The notes beneath the pieces are model-generated. The model did not search any database. It saw only the letters and a list, made by a program, of their open reading frames with translations, and was not told the DNA's origin. The position numbers and the translations under genes are program-made. A stretch of DNA of 64,000 nucleotides from Halorubrum sp. CSM-61 (GTDB taxonomy: Archaea; Halobacteriota; Halobacteria; Halobacteriales; Haloferacaceae), in NCBI RefSeq assembly GCF_003781945.1, contig NZ_RJJW01000004.1, forward strand, positions 26,172 through 90,171. The letters are read 5' to 3'. Numbering within the stretch: the stretch's first letter is position 1; each line of letters starts with the position of its first letter. Of the stretch, positions 16,838 through 25,192 are shown in pieces.

Positions 16838-17194
16838 ATGGCAAAAGCGGCAATCGTGATCCTCGCCGGCAACGAATCGCACGCCGACTACGGTCGCCTC
16901 GCGAACGGGCTCGAGGCCGCTAAGGAGTTCGCCGAGAACGACGACGACGAGCTGGAACTCATCTTCGACGGCGCCGGGACCCAGTGGATCCCGGAGCTCG
17001 AAGACGAGGAGAGCGACTACCACGAGCTGTACCAGGCGGTCCGCGACGACGCCGCGGTCTGTGACTACTGTTCCGGCGCCTTCGGCGTCGACGAGGCGGT
17101 CGCGGACGCCGGGCTCGTCACCCTCGACGAGTACGACGGGCACCCGAGCGTCCGCTCGCTCGTCGACGACGACTACGAGATCATCACGTTCTGA
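16838..17194 (+). CDS. DsrE-family small protein
   Basis: 118 residues with the DsrE/DsrF-like alpha/beta fold: MAKAAIVILAGNE at the N-terminus, an alternating hydrophobic core and two cysteines in AAVCDYCSGAFG. DsrE-family proteins carry persulfide sulfur in relay systems. A TTATAAGCGA sequence lies only about 12 nt before the ATG, too close for a TATA box driving this start. It closes the sulfur-flavoured cluster. Confidence 0.82.
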   Translation: MAKAAIVILAGNESHADYGRLANGLEAAKEFAENDDDELELIFDGAGTQWIPELEDEESDYHELYQAVRDDAAVCDYCSGAFGVDEAVADAGLVTLDEYDGHPSVRSLVDDDYEIITF

Positions 17195-17233
17195 CTCGGA
17201 CGGTCGGCCGACTCGACCGGATTTTGCGGCCGC

Positions 17234-17848
17234 CTAGATATCGAAGTCGGGCGTGTCGAACGCCCCCTCGTCGGCCTCCACGTCGTACCCCTCGATCGCC
17301 GTGAGCGCGAGGTCCAGCGTCGCCTCGGCGTCCCAGCGCCCGGTGTTGATCGCCAGGTCGTAGATGGAGCGGTCGGACAGATCGATCCCGTAGTACGACT
17401 GGTAGCGCTGTTCCTCGATCACTTCCCGGACCTGCATCTCCGAGGTCATCTCCTCGCGGTCGAGGGTGCGGTCGGCGCGCACCTCGTCGGGCGCGTCGAG
17501 CCAGATCCGGATGTCGGCGCGGTTGCCGGCGATCCAGCCGGCGAGCCGCGACTCGAGGACGAACGCCTTGTTCGCGGTCCCCCACTTCTCGGCGATCCGG
17601 CGGAGCCGCTCGTCGAGCGCGCGGTCGATCTCCTCGGACTCGCCGGCCTTCGCGATCAGCTGCGAGAGGCTCATGTCGCGCTCGGCGGCGATCTCGCGGA
17701 ACAGCTCGCCGCCGGAGACGTAGCCGCAGTCGAGCGCGGCCGCGATCCCCTCCACCAGCGTCGTCGCGCCGCAGCCCGGCGGGCCGGAGACGGTGACGAA
17801 GAGGTTCCGATCGATCTCCCGTTCCGCCGACCCCGAGGTTCCACTCAT
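17234..17848 (-). CDS. Cytidylate kinase-like P-loop protein
   Basis: 204 residues. A Walker A motif SGPPGCGATT lies near residue 21, and the rest resembles the cytidylate-kinase-like family of archaea (short (d)CMP-kinase fold; DREEMTSE near the lid, then YYGIDLSDRSIYDLAINT). The usual CMP kinase GTxxSGK loop is altered here to GCGATT, so the substrate is not certain. It is divergent from the helicase gene. Confidence 0.75.
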   Translation of the reverse strand: MSGTSGSAEREIDRNLFVTVSGPPGCGATTLVEGIAAALDCGYVSGGELFREIAAERDMSLSQLIAKAGESEEIDRALDERLRRIAEKWGTANKAFVLESRLAGWIAGNRADIRIWLDAPDEVRADRTLDREEMTSEMQVREVIEEQRYQSYYGIDLSDRSIYDLAINTGRWDAEATLDLALTAIEGYDVEADEGAFDTPDFDI

Positions 17849-17961
17849 ACGTGCGCCGCCACGGACGGATCCCGGATAAACGGGCCGGTTCGCGCGAACT
17901 CGGACGCACGAGGGCCGATCCCGACGTAACCGCTTTCCCGCGCCGGGCCCACTCGTTCGAC

Positions 17962-20829
17962 GTGAGCGAACTCACGGACGGCGGTTCGGCCGAGGGCGCG
18001 GAGCACTCCGAGGCGTCGCCCCCCGCGCGGGAGCTCCTCCGCGAGGCCCTCTCCGGTGCGGACGCCCCGGCCGTCGAGTTCGACCCGGAGACGGTCCCGA
18101 TCCCCGATTCCGGCGTGCTCGACCGGCTCTCGCCTCCGGTCCGCCGCTGGTGGGTCTCGCAGTTCGCCGCGTACGTCGGCGAGAACGGGGGCCTGTTCAC
18201 CCCGCCGCAACGCGGGGCGATCCCTCGCGTCGACGACGGGGAGAACTGCCTCGTCGCCGCGCCGACGGGGAGCGGGAAGACGCTCGCCGCCTTCACCGCG
18301 GTCCTCGACGACCTCTTCGAGCGCGAGCGGGCCGGCGAGCTGGAGAACTCCGTCTACTGCCTGTACGTCTCCCCGCTGAAGTCCCTCGCGAACGACATCG
18401 AGCGCAACCTCGAAGCGCCGCTCGAGGGGATCGCGGCGGAAATGGCGGCGAGGAGCGGCGCGGAGAGGGCCGAAGGAGACGAAGAGCCCGACGGAGACGA
18501 GGAGGGCGACCCCGATCCCGGCGTCCGCCAGGCGATCCGGCACGGCGACACGAGCAAGGCGGAGCGGCAGGCGATGCTGGAGGAGACGCCGCACGCGCTC
18601 AACACCACGCCGGAGACGCTGGCGATCCTGCTCAACTCGCCGAAGTTCAAGGAGAAGCTCCGCACCGTCGAGTACGTCGTCGTCGACGAGATCCACGCGC
18701 TGGCGGACAACAAGCGCGGCACCCACCTCTCGGTGTCGCTGGAGCGGCTGACGGAGCTCGCCGACGGCTCCCCGACCCGGATCGGTTGTTCCGCCACGGT
18801 CGAACCCCTCGCGGAAGTCGCCGACTTCCTCGTCGGTCGCGAGCGCGTCGCCGGCGAGGTCGGCGAGACGGCGGGGTTCGCGCCCCGCGACTGCGAGATC
18901 GTGGACGCCCGGTTCGGCCGCGAGTTCGACCTGCAACTCCGGACGCCGGCCGCAGACCTCATTCACACAGACGACGCGGTCGTCACCGACCGCTTTTACG
19001 ACGCGCTCCACGACCTCATCGCCGACCACGAGAACACGCTGGTGTTCGCGAACTCGCGGTCGGGCGCCGAGCGAACCCTCCGGGAGCTCCGCGAGCGGTT
19101 CGACTACGACGAGTCCGATTCGGGCTGTCACCACGGGAGCCTCGGCGAGGCCCAGCGTTCCCGGATCGAGGAGGGGCTGAAGGCGGGCACGCTGGACGTG
19201 GTGACCACGTCGACGAGCCTCGAGCTCGGCATCGACATGCCGCACCTCGACCTGGTGGTGCAGGTGGGGTCGCCGAAGTCGGTCGCAGCGCTGCTCCAGC
19301 GCGTCGGCCGTGCGGGCCACAGCCCCGGCGAGACCGTCGAGGGACGGGTGTTCGCGCTCGACCGCGACGAGCTGGTCGAGTGCGCGGCGATGCTCGCGCG
19401 CGCCGAGGCGGGGTTCGTCGACCGCGTGTCGCTCCCCGAGGGCGCCGCCGACGTGGCCGCCCAACACGTCTACGGGATGGCGATCAACCGGGTCCGCCCG
19501 GACCGGGAAGTTCGCGATATCCTCCGGCGCGCCCACCCCTACCGCGACTTCGGGAGCCGCGAGTACGAGCGGCTCATGCGGTACCTCACCGGCGACTACG
19601 AGGGGCTGGCGGAGCGGAACGTCTACCCGAAGGTGTGGCGCGACGCGAACGACCCGCCGGAGGGCGAACATCACCACGAGGAGTACCCGGTCGGCGAGAC
19701 GCTGGTCGGGAAGCGCGGCCGGCTCGCGCGGGTCATCTACATGACCAACGTCGGGACCATCCCCGACTCGTTCGGCTGCGACGTGGTCACCCGCGACGGC
19801 GACGCGGTCGGAACGCTCGACGAGAACTACCTCGACACGCTCTCTCCCGGCGACGTGTTCGCGCTCGGCGGCGAGCGGTTCGCGTTCCGCTACCGCCGCG
19901 GCTCGAAGGTGTACGCCGACCGGACCGACGAGCGCCCGACCGTGCCCACGTGGTACGCGGAGCGGCTCCCGCTGTCGGCCGACCTCGCCGCCGAGGTGCT
20001 CGCGTTTCAGGGCGACCTGCTCGACCGGCTGGAGCGCGGCGGTCCGCCCGCGGTCCGCGCGTGGCTCCGGAAGCTCCCGATCGACGGCAACTCGGTGCGG
20101 GCGATCACTCGCACGTACGACGAACAGGTCGCGTACGCGGGCGCGGAGAGCGTGTCGACCCCGTCGCGGCTCGCCGTCGAGGAGGTGCTCGACCGCGACG
20201 CGTACAAGCGCCGGTTCCACGTCCACTCGACCTACGGCCGGCGGTTCAACGAGGGGCTCTCGCGGCTGGTCGCCGCCGAGTGCCGGGCCCGCACCGACGC
20301 CGAGCCGACCGTCGCGGTCGCGGACCGGGGGTTCAGCCTCGCGCTCCCGCTGAACCGCAAGGTCGACGTGGCGGGCATCCTCCGCGAGTTGGACCCCGAG
20401 ACGGTCCGCGGGGACCTCCGGGCGGCGCTGCGGGGGACCGACCTCCTCCAGCGCTACTTCCGGATCAACGCGACGCGCTCGCTCATGATCCTGAAGCGGT
20501 ACAAGGGGTACGAGAAGTCGGCCGCCGAACAGCAGGTGTCCGCCGAGACGCTGCTCTCGCTCGCGGAGGGGCTCGACGACTTCGCGGTGATAGAGGAGAC
20601 GTACCGCGAGCTGTCGGACGACCGGCTCGACGCGCCCCGGATCCGCGCGGTAGCCGAGCGGATCGCCGACGGGGACCTCGCGGTCGTCGACCGCACCGTC
20701 GACTCCCCGACCCCGCTCGCGTTCGGGCTGGCGACGCTCGTCGACTCGGACGCGGTGCTCGCGGACGACGAGTCGGCCGCGCTCCGGGAGTTCCACGAAC
20801 GGGTGCAGACCGCGATCGAGGATTCATGA
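17962..20829 (+). CDS. Lhr-type superfamily 2 DEAD/DEAH helicase
   Basis: 955 residues from a GTG at 17962; the 37-codon extension from 17851 has Arg-rich composition unlike an acidic haloarchaeal N-terminus. Motifs in order: APTGSGKT (Walker A), VVVDEIHAL (Walker B, DEIH), GCSATV, HHGSLGEAQR, TSTSLELGIDM, QRVGRAGH. The spacing and the C-terminal half (winged-helix plus Lhr-specific domain) match the Lhr-core group, DNA helicases implicated in repair. An acidic insertion sits at about residues 165-190. Its stop codon is immediately followed, on the other strand, by a TnpB-element end. Confidence 0.9.
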   Translation: MSELTDGGSAEGAEHSEASPPARELLREALSGADAPAVEFDPETVPIPDSGVLDRLSPPVRRWWVSQFAAYVGENGGLFTPPQRGAIPRVDDGENCLVAAPTGSGKTLAAFTAVLDDLFERERAGELENSVYCLYVSPLKSLANDIERNLEAPLEGIAAEMAARSGAERAEGDEEPDGDEEGDPDPGVRQAIRHGDTSKAERQAMLEETPHALNTTPETLAILLNSPKFKEKLRTVEYVVVDEIHALADNKRGTHLSVSLERLTELADGSPTRIGCSATVEPLAEVADFLVGRERVAGEVGETAGFAPRDCEIVDARFGREFDLQLRTPAADLIHTDDAVVTDRFYDALHDLIADHENTLVFANSRSGAERTLRELRERFDYDESDSGCHHGSLGEAQRSRIEEGLKAGTLDVVTTSTSLELGIDMPHLDLVVQVGSPKSVAALLQRVGRAGHSPGETVEGRVFALDRDELVECAAMLARAEAGFVDRVSLPEGAADVAAQHVYGMAINRVRPDREVRDILRRAHPYRDFGSREYERLMRYLTGDYEGLAERNVYPKVWRDANDPPEGEHHHEEYPVGETLVGKRGRLARVIYMTNVGTIPDSFGCDVVTRDGDAVGTLDENYLDTLSPGDVFALGGERFAFRYRRGSKVYADRTDERPTVPTWYAERLPLSADLAAEVLAFQGDLLDRLERGGPPAVRAWLRKLPIDGNSVRAITRTYDEQVAYAGAESVSTPSRLAVEEVLDRDAYKRRFHVHSTYGRRFNEGLSRLVAAECRARTDAEPTVAVADRGFSLALPLNRKVDVAGILRELDPETVRGDLRAALRGTDLLQRYFRINATRSLMILKRYKGYEKSAAEQQVSAETLLSLAEGLDDFAVIEETYRELSDDRLDAPRIRAVAERIADGDLAVVDRTVDSPTPLAFGLATLVDSDAVLADDESAALREFHERVQTAIEDS

Positions 20830-20830
20830 C

Positions 20831-20937
20831 GTCCTCCCCGCGCTGAAGCGCGAGGCCTTCTCCTCGATTCTCCGCAACCGGTTCCACGGTGGTTGCGATG
20901 ATGTCGGTCCCGTGACGATCGATAGCGAGAGCGGCTA
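20831..20937 (-). ncRNA. Orphan omega-RNA-like remnant of an IS605/TnpB element
   Basis: Reading the minus strand, a TTATAAAC box (20956-20964) is followed ~25 nt later by a stretch ending in a hairpin CCTCGCGC-TTCA-GCGCGGGG (20836-20855). The segment up to the hairpin translates like the end of a TnpB (RRIEEKASRFSAG), but no other tnpB is present. In haloarchaeal IS1341-type elements the 3' end of tnpB plus the right end encodes the sense-overlapping/omega RNA (family knowledge). Transcription from this box would run into the 3' end of the helicase gene in antisense, where a guide would lie. Only sequence resemblance supports this. Confidence 0.45.
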
Positions 20938-21157
20938 TTACACGTTGCTGATCGGTTGTTTATAAGTGATCGACGAGCCGCCGGCTCAGAACTGTAGGGC
21001 GACCGCCGCTACGGTGCGGACGTTGAAAGGTGACCGCCCCACGCGAACGCGAGACGACCAGTTGTGTCGCACACCGGCGGCCGGTCGAGTGAACGTCGGT
21101 CGCTCCGGTACTTAAACCCTCGTTCGCGCGGTTCCGGAGACGTCGATCGGAGCGGGA
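20938..21157. other. Intergenic region, no gene seen
   Basis: Together with the omega-RNA-like segment, about 330 bases separate the helicase gene from the next gene. Apart from the minus-strand TTATAAAC box nothing recognisable was found; frames through it are Arg-rich shadows. Confidence 0.5.
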
Positions 21158-22018
21158 TCAGTCGGGCCGGTGGACCTCGCCCTCGCGCTCGTCGGCGTCC
21201 TTCCGACGGAGCGCGGCGGCGGCGTTGTTGGCGTCGTAGCCGAAGAACACGTCCTTCGCGTACCGCTCCGCGACCTCCGCGGCGTGGATCAGGTCGTCGA
21301 CGTCGACCTCGACCGCGTACAGCTCCAGCGAGAACGGCGTCTCCGGCGGCGCGCCGTGCACGTCGTAGTCCCCGCCGAACCGCGATCGGAACCCGCGCGC
21401 GATGGTTTCCAGCCAGTACGTCGTCGCGTATTCCGTGTCGTATACGGGGACCACGAACTCGTCGACGTGCTCGGCGAGCCGGTCGAGGTCGAGGCCGGCC
21501 CGCGCCCGCAGGTGGCCGGGGTAGGGGTCCGGATACAGCGTGAGCAGCACCCGACCGGGAATCCGGTCGGCGGCGTCGGCGACGAACTCGGAGATCACGT
21601 CGGCGCGCCAGTCGCTCCGGTCGTCGCGGGCGCTCTCCGCGAACAGTCGCTCGCAGCGGTCGCAGCGACAGAACCCCTCCCGCGGGAACCCCACGTCGTC
21701 GAGGCGCACGTCACCGTTCTCGGCGGCGCAGTCCTCGATGATCTCCAAGAGGCCCTCGCGGTACTCCGGGTGGGTCGGGCAGATGTACGCCCAGTCGAAG
21801 TAGTCGCGGTCGCGGGTCGCCGGCTTGCCGCGCTCGTCGACCGGGACGAGGTCGGGGTTCTCGCTCGCCGCGGCGTTGTCGCCGAAACACGACACCATGT
21901 TCACGGCGTTCGGCAGGGGTGCGGCCGCCCGCCCCGTGACGTCTTTCACCTCGTAGAAGCCGAGGTCGAACGGCTCCATCTCGACCTCGTCGGCGTTGCG
22001 CGTGACGACCCCGTACAT
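21158..22018 (-). CDS. Uncharacterised TIM-barrel-like protein (glycoside hydrolase-like)
   Basis: 286 residues without signal peptide or membrane segment. The middle reads YICPTHPEYREGLLEIIED then VRLDDVGFPREGFCRCDRC, which resembles the barrel strands of putative glycosidases of the DUF187/family-10-like group where an Asp-Asp pair follows 'R/HL'. The CRCDRC motif could bind zinc. A TTTTTACC box about 25 nt upstream fits a leaderless start at 22018. A hydrolytic role is inference only. Confidence 0.55.
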   Translation of the reverse strand: MYGVVTRNADEVEMEPFDLGFYEVKDVTGRAAAPLPNAVNMVSCFGDNAAASENPDLVPVDERGKPATRDRDYFDWAYICPTHPEYREGLLEIIEDCAAENGDVRLDDVGFPREGFCRCDRCERLFAESARDDRSDWRADVISEFVADAADRIPGRVLLTLYPDPYPGHLRARAGLDLDRLAEHVDEFVVPVYDTEYATTYWLETIARGFRSRFGGDYDVHGAPPETPFSLELYAVEVDVDDLIHAAEVAERYAKDVFFGYDANNAAAALRRKDADEREGEVHRPD

Positions 22019-22114
22019 GCGCGCCGCTACGAGACTGACGGGTAAAAACGGCGGGCATCCGCCCGCGGGAGATGGCCGGTGAGCGATACGGGAGAGAAGC
22101 GCGCGTCGAGCCGA

Positions 22115-22210
22115 TTATTGGACTTCGACCGGCTCCTTGTCGCCGGCGAACAGGAAGTACGCGAGCGTGACCAGCGACAGGACCAGGACGAGCTTTAGTT
22201 TCTTGCTCAT
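22115..22210 (-). CDS. 31-residue single-pass membrane microprotein
   Basis: An ATG at 22210 opens a 31-codon frame ending TAA at 22115. The product has a basic N-terminus (MSKKLK), one strongly hydrophobic stretch (LVLVLSLVTLAYFLF) and a short acidic tail (AGDKEPVEVQ). The composition is exactly that of a small N-in membrane protein, and codon third positions fit the genome apart from the Lys/Leu start. It lies between the TIM-barrel gene and pyrI on the same strand. Function unknown. Confidence 0.6.
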   Translation of the reverse strand: MSKKLKLVLVLSLVTLAYFLFAGDKEPVEVQ

Positions 22211-22282
22211 GTCATGAACATCGGGAGGCGGGCGCTAAAATCTACCGGAGGGTTCGGGGGTACGTCCGCGAAGTCGCCCCCG

Positions 22283-22741
22283 TCACACGTCGATGTGCTC
22301 GGCGATGTCCGCGCGGAGGATCGTCGAGCAGTAGTCGCAGCGGACGCCGTCGGCGACCACGTCGAACCGGGTGTCGACCGGCTCGTCGGCGTTGGTGATG
22401 CAGTTGCGGTTCGGACACGAGAGCACGCCCGTCACGCTGTCGGGACGGGTGACGCGGTTCTTCTCGACGACCTCGAAGTCGCGGACGATGTTGATCGTCG
22501 CCTCGGGCGCGATCAGCGAGAGCACGTCGACCTCCGACTGCGAGAGCTCCCGCTCCTCCACCTTCACGATGTCCTTGCGGCCGAGCCGGTCCGAGGGGAC
22601 GTTCATCCCCACCGAGACGCCGTGTCCCTCGGAGCCGTCGATGCCCAGGATCGCGAGCACGTTGAGCGCCTGCCCGCCCTCGACGTGGTCGATCACGGTG
22701 CCGTCGCGGATCTTCGAGACGCGGAGCTCGTGGTCGCTCAT
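22283..22741 (-). CDS. pyrI: Aspartate carbamoyltransferase regulatory chain
   Basis: 152 residues. N-terminal allosteric domain ([21 protein letters not shown]) and C-terminal zinc domain with four cysteines in CPNRNC and CDYC. It binds nucleotide effectors and the catalytic chain PyrB to form ATCase, the first committed step of pyrimidine synthesis. Start overlaps the pyrB stop (ATGA), giving the standard archaeal pyrB-pyrI operon. Confidence 0.96.
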   Translation of the reverse strand: MSDHELRVSKIRDGTVIDHVEGGQALNVLAILGIDGSEGHGVSVGMNVPSDRLGRKDIVKVEERELSQSEVDVLSLIAPEATINIVRDFEVVEKNRVTRPDSVTGVLSCPNRNCITNADEPVDTRFDVVADGVRCDYCSTILRADIAEHIDV

Positions 22742-23679
22742 CGGTCCACCTCCGTCCCCTCGTCGGCCTCGGCGTTCTCAAGGAGGGTGTCGAGCAGCGC
22801 CATCCGCACCGGGATCCCGTTGTGCGCCTGCTCGAAGTACGTCGCGTGGTCGGTCTCGTCGACGTCGGGCGCGATCTCGTCGACCCGGGGGAGCGGGTGC
22901 ATCACGGTCAGATCGTCGGCGGCGGCTTCGAGCGTCTCGGCGTCGATCCGGTACTCGCCCGCGACGCGGTGGTACTCGTTCTCGTCGGGGAACCGCTCCT
23001 TCTGGATCCGGGTGACGTAGAGCACGTCGAGCTCGTCTAAGACCGGCTCGAGCTCCTCGTGTTCGCGGATCTGCGCGCCGGTCTCGTGGAGGTCGAAGCG
23101 CACGGAGCGCGGGATCCGCAGCGACTCCGGGCTGATGAAGTGCTGGTTGACGTCGAACTCCGTGAGCGCCGCCGCGAGCGAGTGGACGGTGCGGCCGTAC
23201 TTCAGGTCGCCCATGATCCCCACGGTGAGGTCGTCGAGCCCGTGGTTCTCGCGGATCGTGTGGAGGTCGAGGAGGGTCTGTGAGGGGTGCTGTCCGGCGC
23301 CGTCGCCCGCGTTGACGACGGGGACGGAGACGTTCTCGGCGGCCAGCGTCGCGGCGCCCTCGCTCGGGTGGCGGAGCACGAGGGCGTCCGCGTACCCCTC
23401 GATGACGCGGACGGTGTCGGAGAGCGACTCCCCCTTCGAGACCGACGAGGAGTCGACGTCGCCCATGTCGACCGTGTCGATTCCGAGGCGTTTGGCCGCG
23501 CTGTCGAAGCTCATCCGGGTGCGCGTGCTCGGCTCGAAAAAGCAGAGCGCGAGCACGCGCCCGGCGTGCCGGTCCGCGTAGGCGGCGGGGTCGTCGGCGA
23601 CCTCGCGGGCCCGGTCGAGCACCGCCTCGATGTCATCCCGCGAGAGCTGGGTCGCGGTGATGAGGTGGTCCTGACGCAT
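22738..23679 (-). CDS. pyrB: Aspartate carbamoyltransferase catalytic chain
   Basis: 313 residues. Carbamoyl-phosphate binding loop [11 protein letters not shown] near residue 52, HPSEGA near residue 100, [15 protein letters not shown] near 130 and the C-terminal [10 protein letters not shown]. Catalyses carbamoyl phosphate + aspartate to carbamoyl aspartate. Full length; cotranscribed with pyrI. Confidence 0.97.
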   Translation of the reverse strand: MRQDHLITATQLSRDDIEAVLDRAREVADDPAAYADRHAGRVLALCFFEPSTRTRMSFDSAAKRLGIDTVDMGDVDSSSVSKGESLSDTVRVIEGYADALVLRHPSEGAATLAAENVSVPVVNAGDGAGQHPSQTLLDLHTIRENHGLDDLTVGIMGDLKYGRTVHSLAAALTEFDVNQHFISPESLRIPRSVRFDLHETGAQIREHEELEPVLDELDVLYVTRIQKERFPDENEYHRVAGEYRIDAETLEAAADDLTVMHPLPRVDEIAPDVDETDHATYFEQAHNGIPVRMALLDTLLENAEADEGTEVDR

Positions 23680-23833
23680 CGTCGGAGAAGGGGGCCGGCA
23701 GTATCTTGAATCCCTCGGCTCGGCCGCCGACGAGGGTGTTCACGTCCGTGTGGATCGCCGCGAGCGACCGTTTCGAGATTCGCAGAATGCGGGGGCGTCA
23801 CCGCGGCCCGTGTCCCCCCGGACCAGCGGCCGC

Positions 23834-23842
23834 GCTTATAAA
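23834..23842 (+). promoter_or_regulatory. TATA box for the ASCH-like gene
   Basis: CTTATAAAC lies ~28 nt before the ATG at 23867, the expected distance for a leaderless haloarchaeal transcript. It supports choosing this ATG over the in-frame start at 23750. Confidence 0.6.
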
Positions 23843-23866
23843 CCGATCCGCGCCCAACGGACGGGT

Positions 23867-24208
23867 ATGTCCGAGAACGACCCGACAGGCGAGTCCGAAA
23901 ACGACCCGGCCGACCTGCTCCCGAACGATCGCGTGAAGCGGAGCGCGCTCGACGGCGACGTGACCCAGCTCCACCGCGGGAACCGGTACGGCGAGGAGGG
24001 CGACACCTTCGAGGTCGACGGCGTGACCTTCGAGCTCACCGAGGTGACCGAGCGAACCCTCGGCGACATGACGGACGAGGACGCGAAGCGGGAGGGGTCG
24101 CCGTCGCTTTCGGCGTACAAGGAGCGGATGGTCCGCGCGCACGGCGGGAGCTTCGACTGGGACGACGACGCCGACGTGGTGCGACACCGGTTCGAGCGCG
24201 TCGAGTAA
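23867..24208 (+). CDS. Small ASCH-domain-like protein
   Basis: 113 residues from the ATG at 23867. Acidic N-terminus, then a beta-rich domain (RVKRSALDGDVTQLHRGNRYGE; TFEVDGVTFELTEVTERTLG, quoted in parts) similar to ASCH domains, which are PUA-related RNA-binding folds. Single gene with its own promoter, convergent with the DUF2797 gene. The family call is by eye. Confidence 0.6.
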   Translation: MSENDPTGESENDPADLLPNDRVKRSALDGDVTQLHRGNRYGEEGDTFEVDGVTFELTEVTERTLGDMTDEDAKREGSPSLSAYKERMVRAHGGSFDWDDDADVVRHRFERVE

Positions 24209-24235
24209 CGCAGACCGCGCTCGGCGCACCGAGCG

Positions 24236-24988
24236 CTACCCGCCGAACGCGCCCAGACTCGACTGCAGCTCGCGGTCCGGAACCGCTTCGGTGAGCTCGT
24301 ACCCCACGAGATCGCGGGCGTCGACCGCGTACGTCGACCCGCCGCGGTCGAGCACGAGCACGCGTCCCTTCCACCCCCTGACCGTCCCGGCCGCCATCGT
24401 CTCCGCGACGGGGCGGTCGTCGAGGTCGAGCCCGTCGTCGAACGCGAACCGCTCGATCGGGTCGAAATCCGACAAGAGCGACTCCCACGCCGCCGCGTCC
24501 ACGTCGCGACCGAACCCCGCGAGCTTCGTCGGGACGCGCACCCGGTCGACGAGGTCGTCGCGCTCGGCCAACTCGGCCTCGATCTCTCGCGCGATCCGCC
24601 CGTCCGGGTACGTCCGGATATGGGCCCCGCGGTCGGCGCCCTGCTCTCGGAGCCGCGTCTCCAGCCGCCAGTGCCGCGTGACGCCCACCTTCAACACGTC
24701 GGGCGCGAACGCCGCGAGGTACACGGCGTGCTCCTCGTGACAGTCCATCTCGTCTTTCAGACAGTCGCCCGTACAGCGGGCGCACACCCAGACGTGCCGG
24801 TGCGCGTCGCAGTAGGGGGCCTCGTCGGCGTCGCAGGCGACGTGTTCGCCGTCGTGGACGGTCCCCGCGCACCGGCGGTCGCCGAGCCCGAAGGCGAGCT
24901 CCGTGCCGGGGGTCGCCTCGACGAATTCGACCGCGCCGCCGCTGGCGACCGTGAGCCCTTCGCCCGACTCGTAGCCGACGACCTGCAC
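24236..24988 (-). CDS. DUF2797-family zinc-binding protein
   Basis: 250 residues from a GTG at 24988; the much longer frame to 25924 is antisense to the PAP2 gene. A Cys/His-rich N-terminal region (CAGTVHDGEHVACDADEAPYC split, then CARCTGDCLKDEMDC) should bind zinc. It is followed by YLAAFAPDVLKVGVTR and LREQGA, the DUF2797 core, which resembles a GIY-YIG nuclease strand pattern. Function unknown. Confidence 0.75.
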   Translation of the reverse strand: MQVVGYESGEGLTVASGGAVEFVEATPGTELAFGLGDRRCAGTVHDGEHVACDADEAPYCDAHRHVWVCARCTGDCLKDEMDCHEEHAVYLAAFAPDVLKVGVTRHWRLETRLREQGADRGAHIRTYPDGRIAREIEAELAERDDLVDRVRVPTKLAGFGRDVDAAAWESLLSDFDPIERFAFDDGLDLDDRPVAETMAAGTVRGWKGRVLVLDRGGSTYAVDARDLVGYELTEAVPDRELQSSLGAFGG

Positions 24989-25192
24989 GCGTTCCCGTAG
25001 GGGGAGCCCGGACTTAGGCGCGTCGTCGCCGGAACGATCGGACGGCGGCTGTCGTCCGACGAATCGTAGCGCCGAGTCCCGTCCGTCCGAGCCTCCCGCG
25101 GACGACTCTCTCGAGACCCTCGGCAGACGGGACGATTGGCCACTACAGGCCGAGGCTATAACAGGCGTGGAGCCGACGAACTCCGCACGAAC

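Noticed and set aside
17845..20796. Very long minus-strand open frame over the helicase gene
   Set aside because: It mirrors the helicase codons in a GC-rich genome, has Arg/Val-rich composition and no motifs; the plus-strand helicase motifs are unmistakable.
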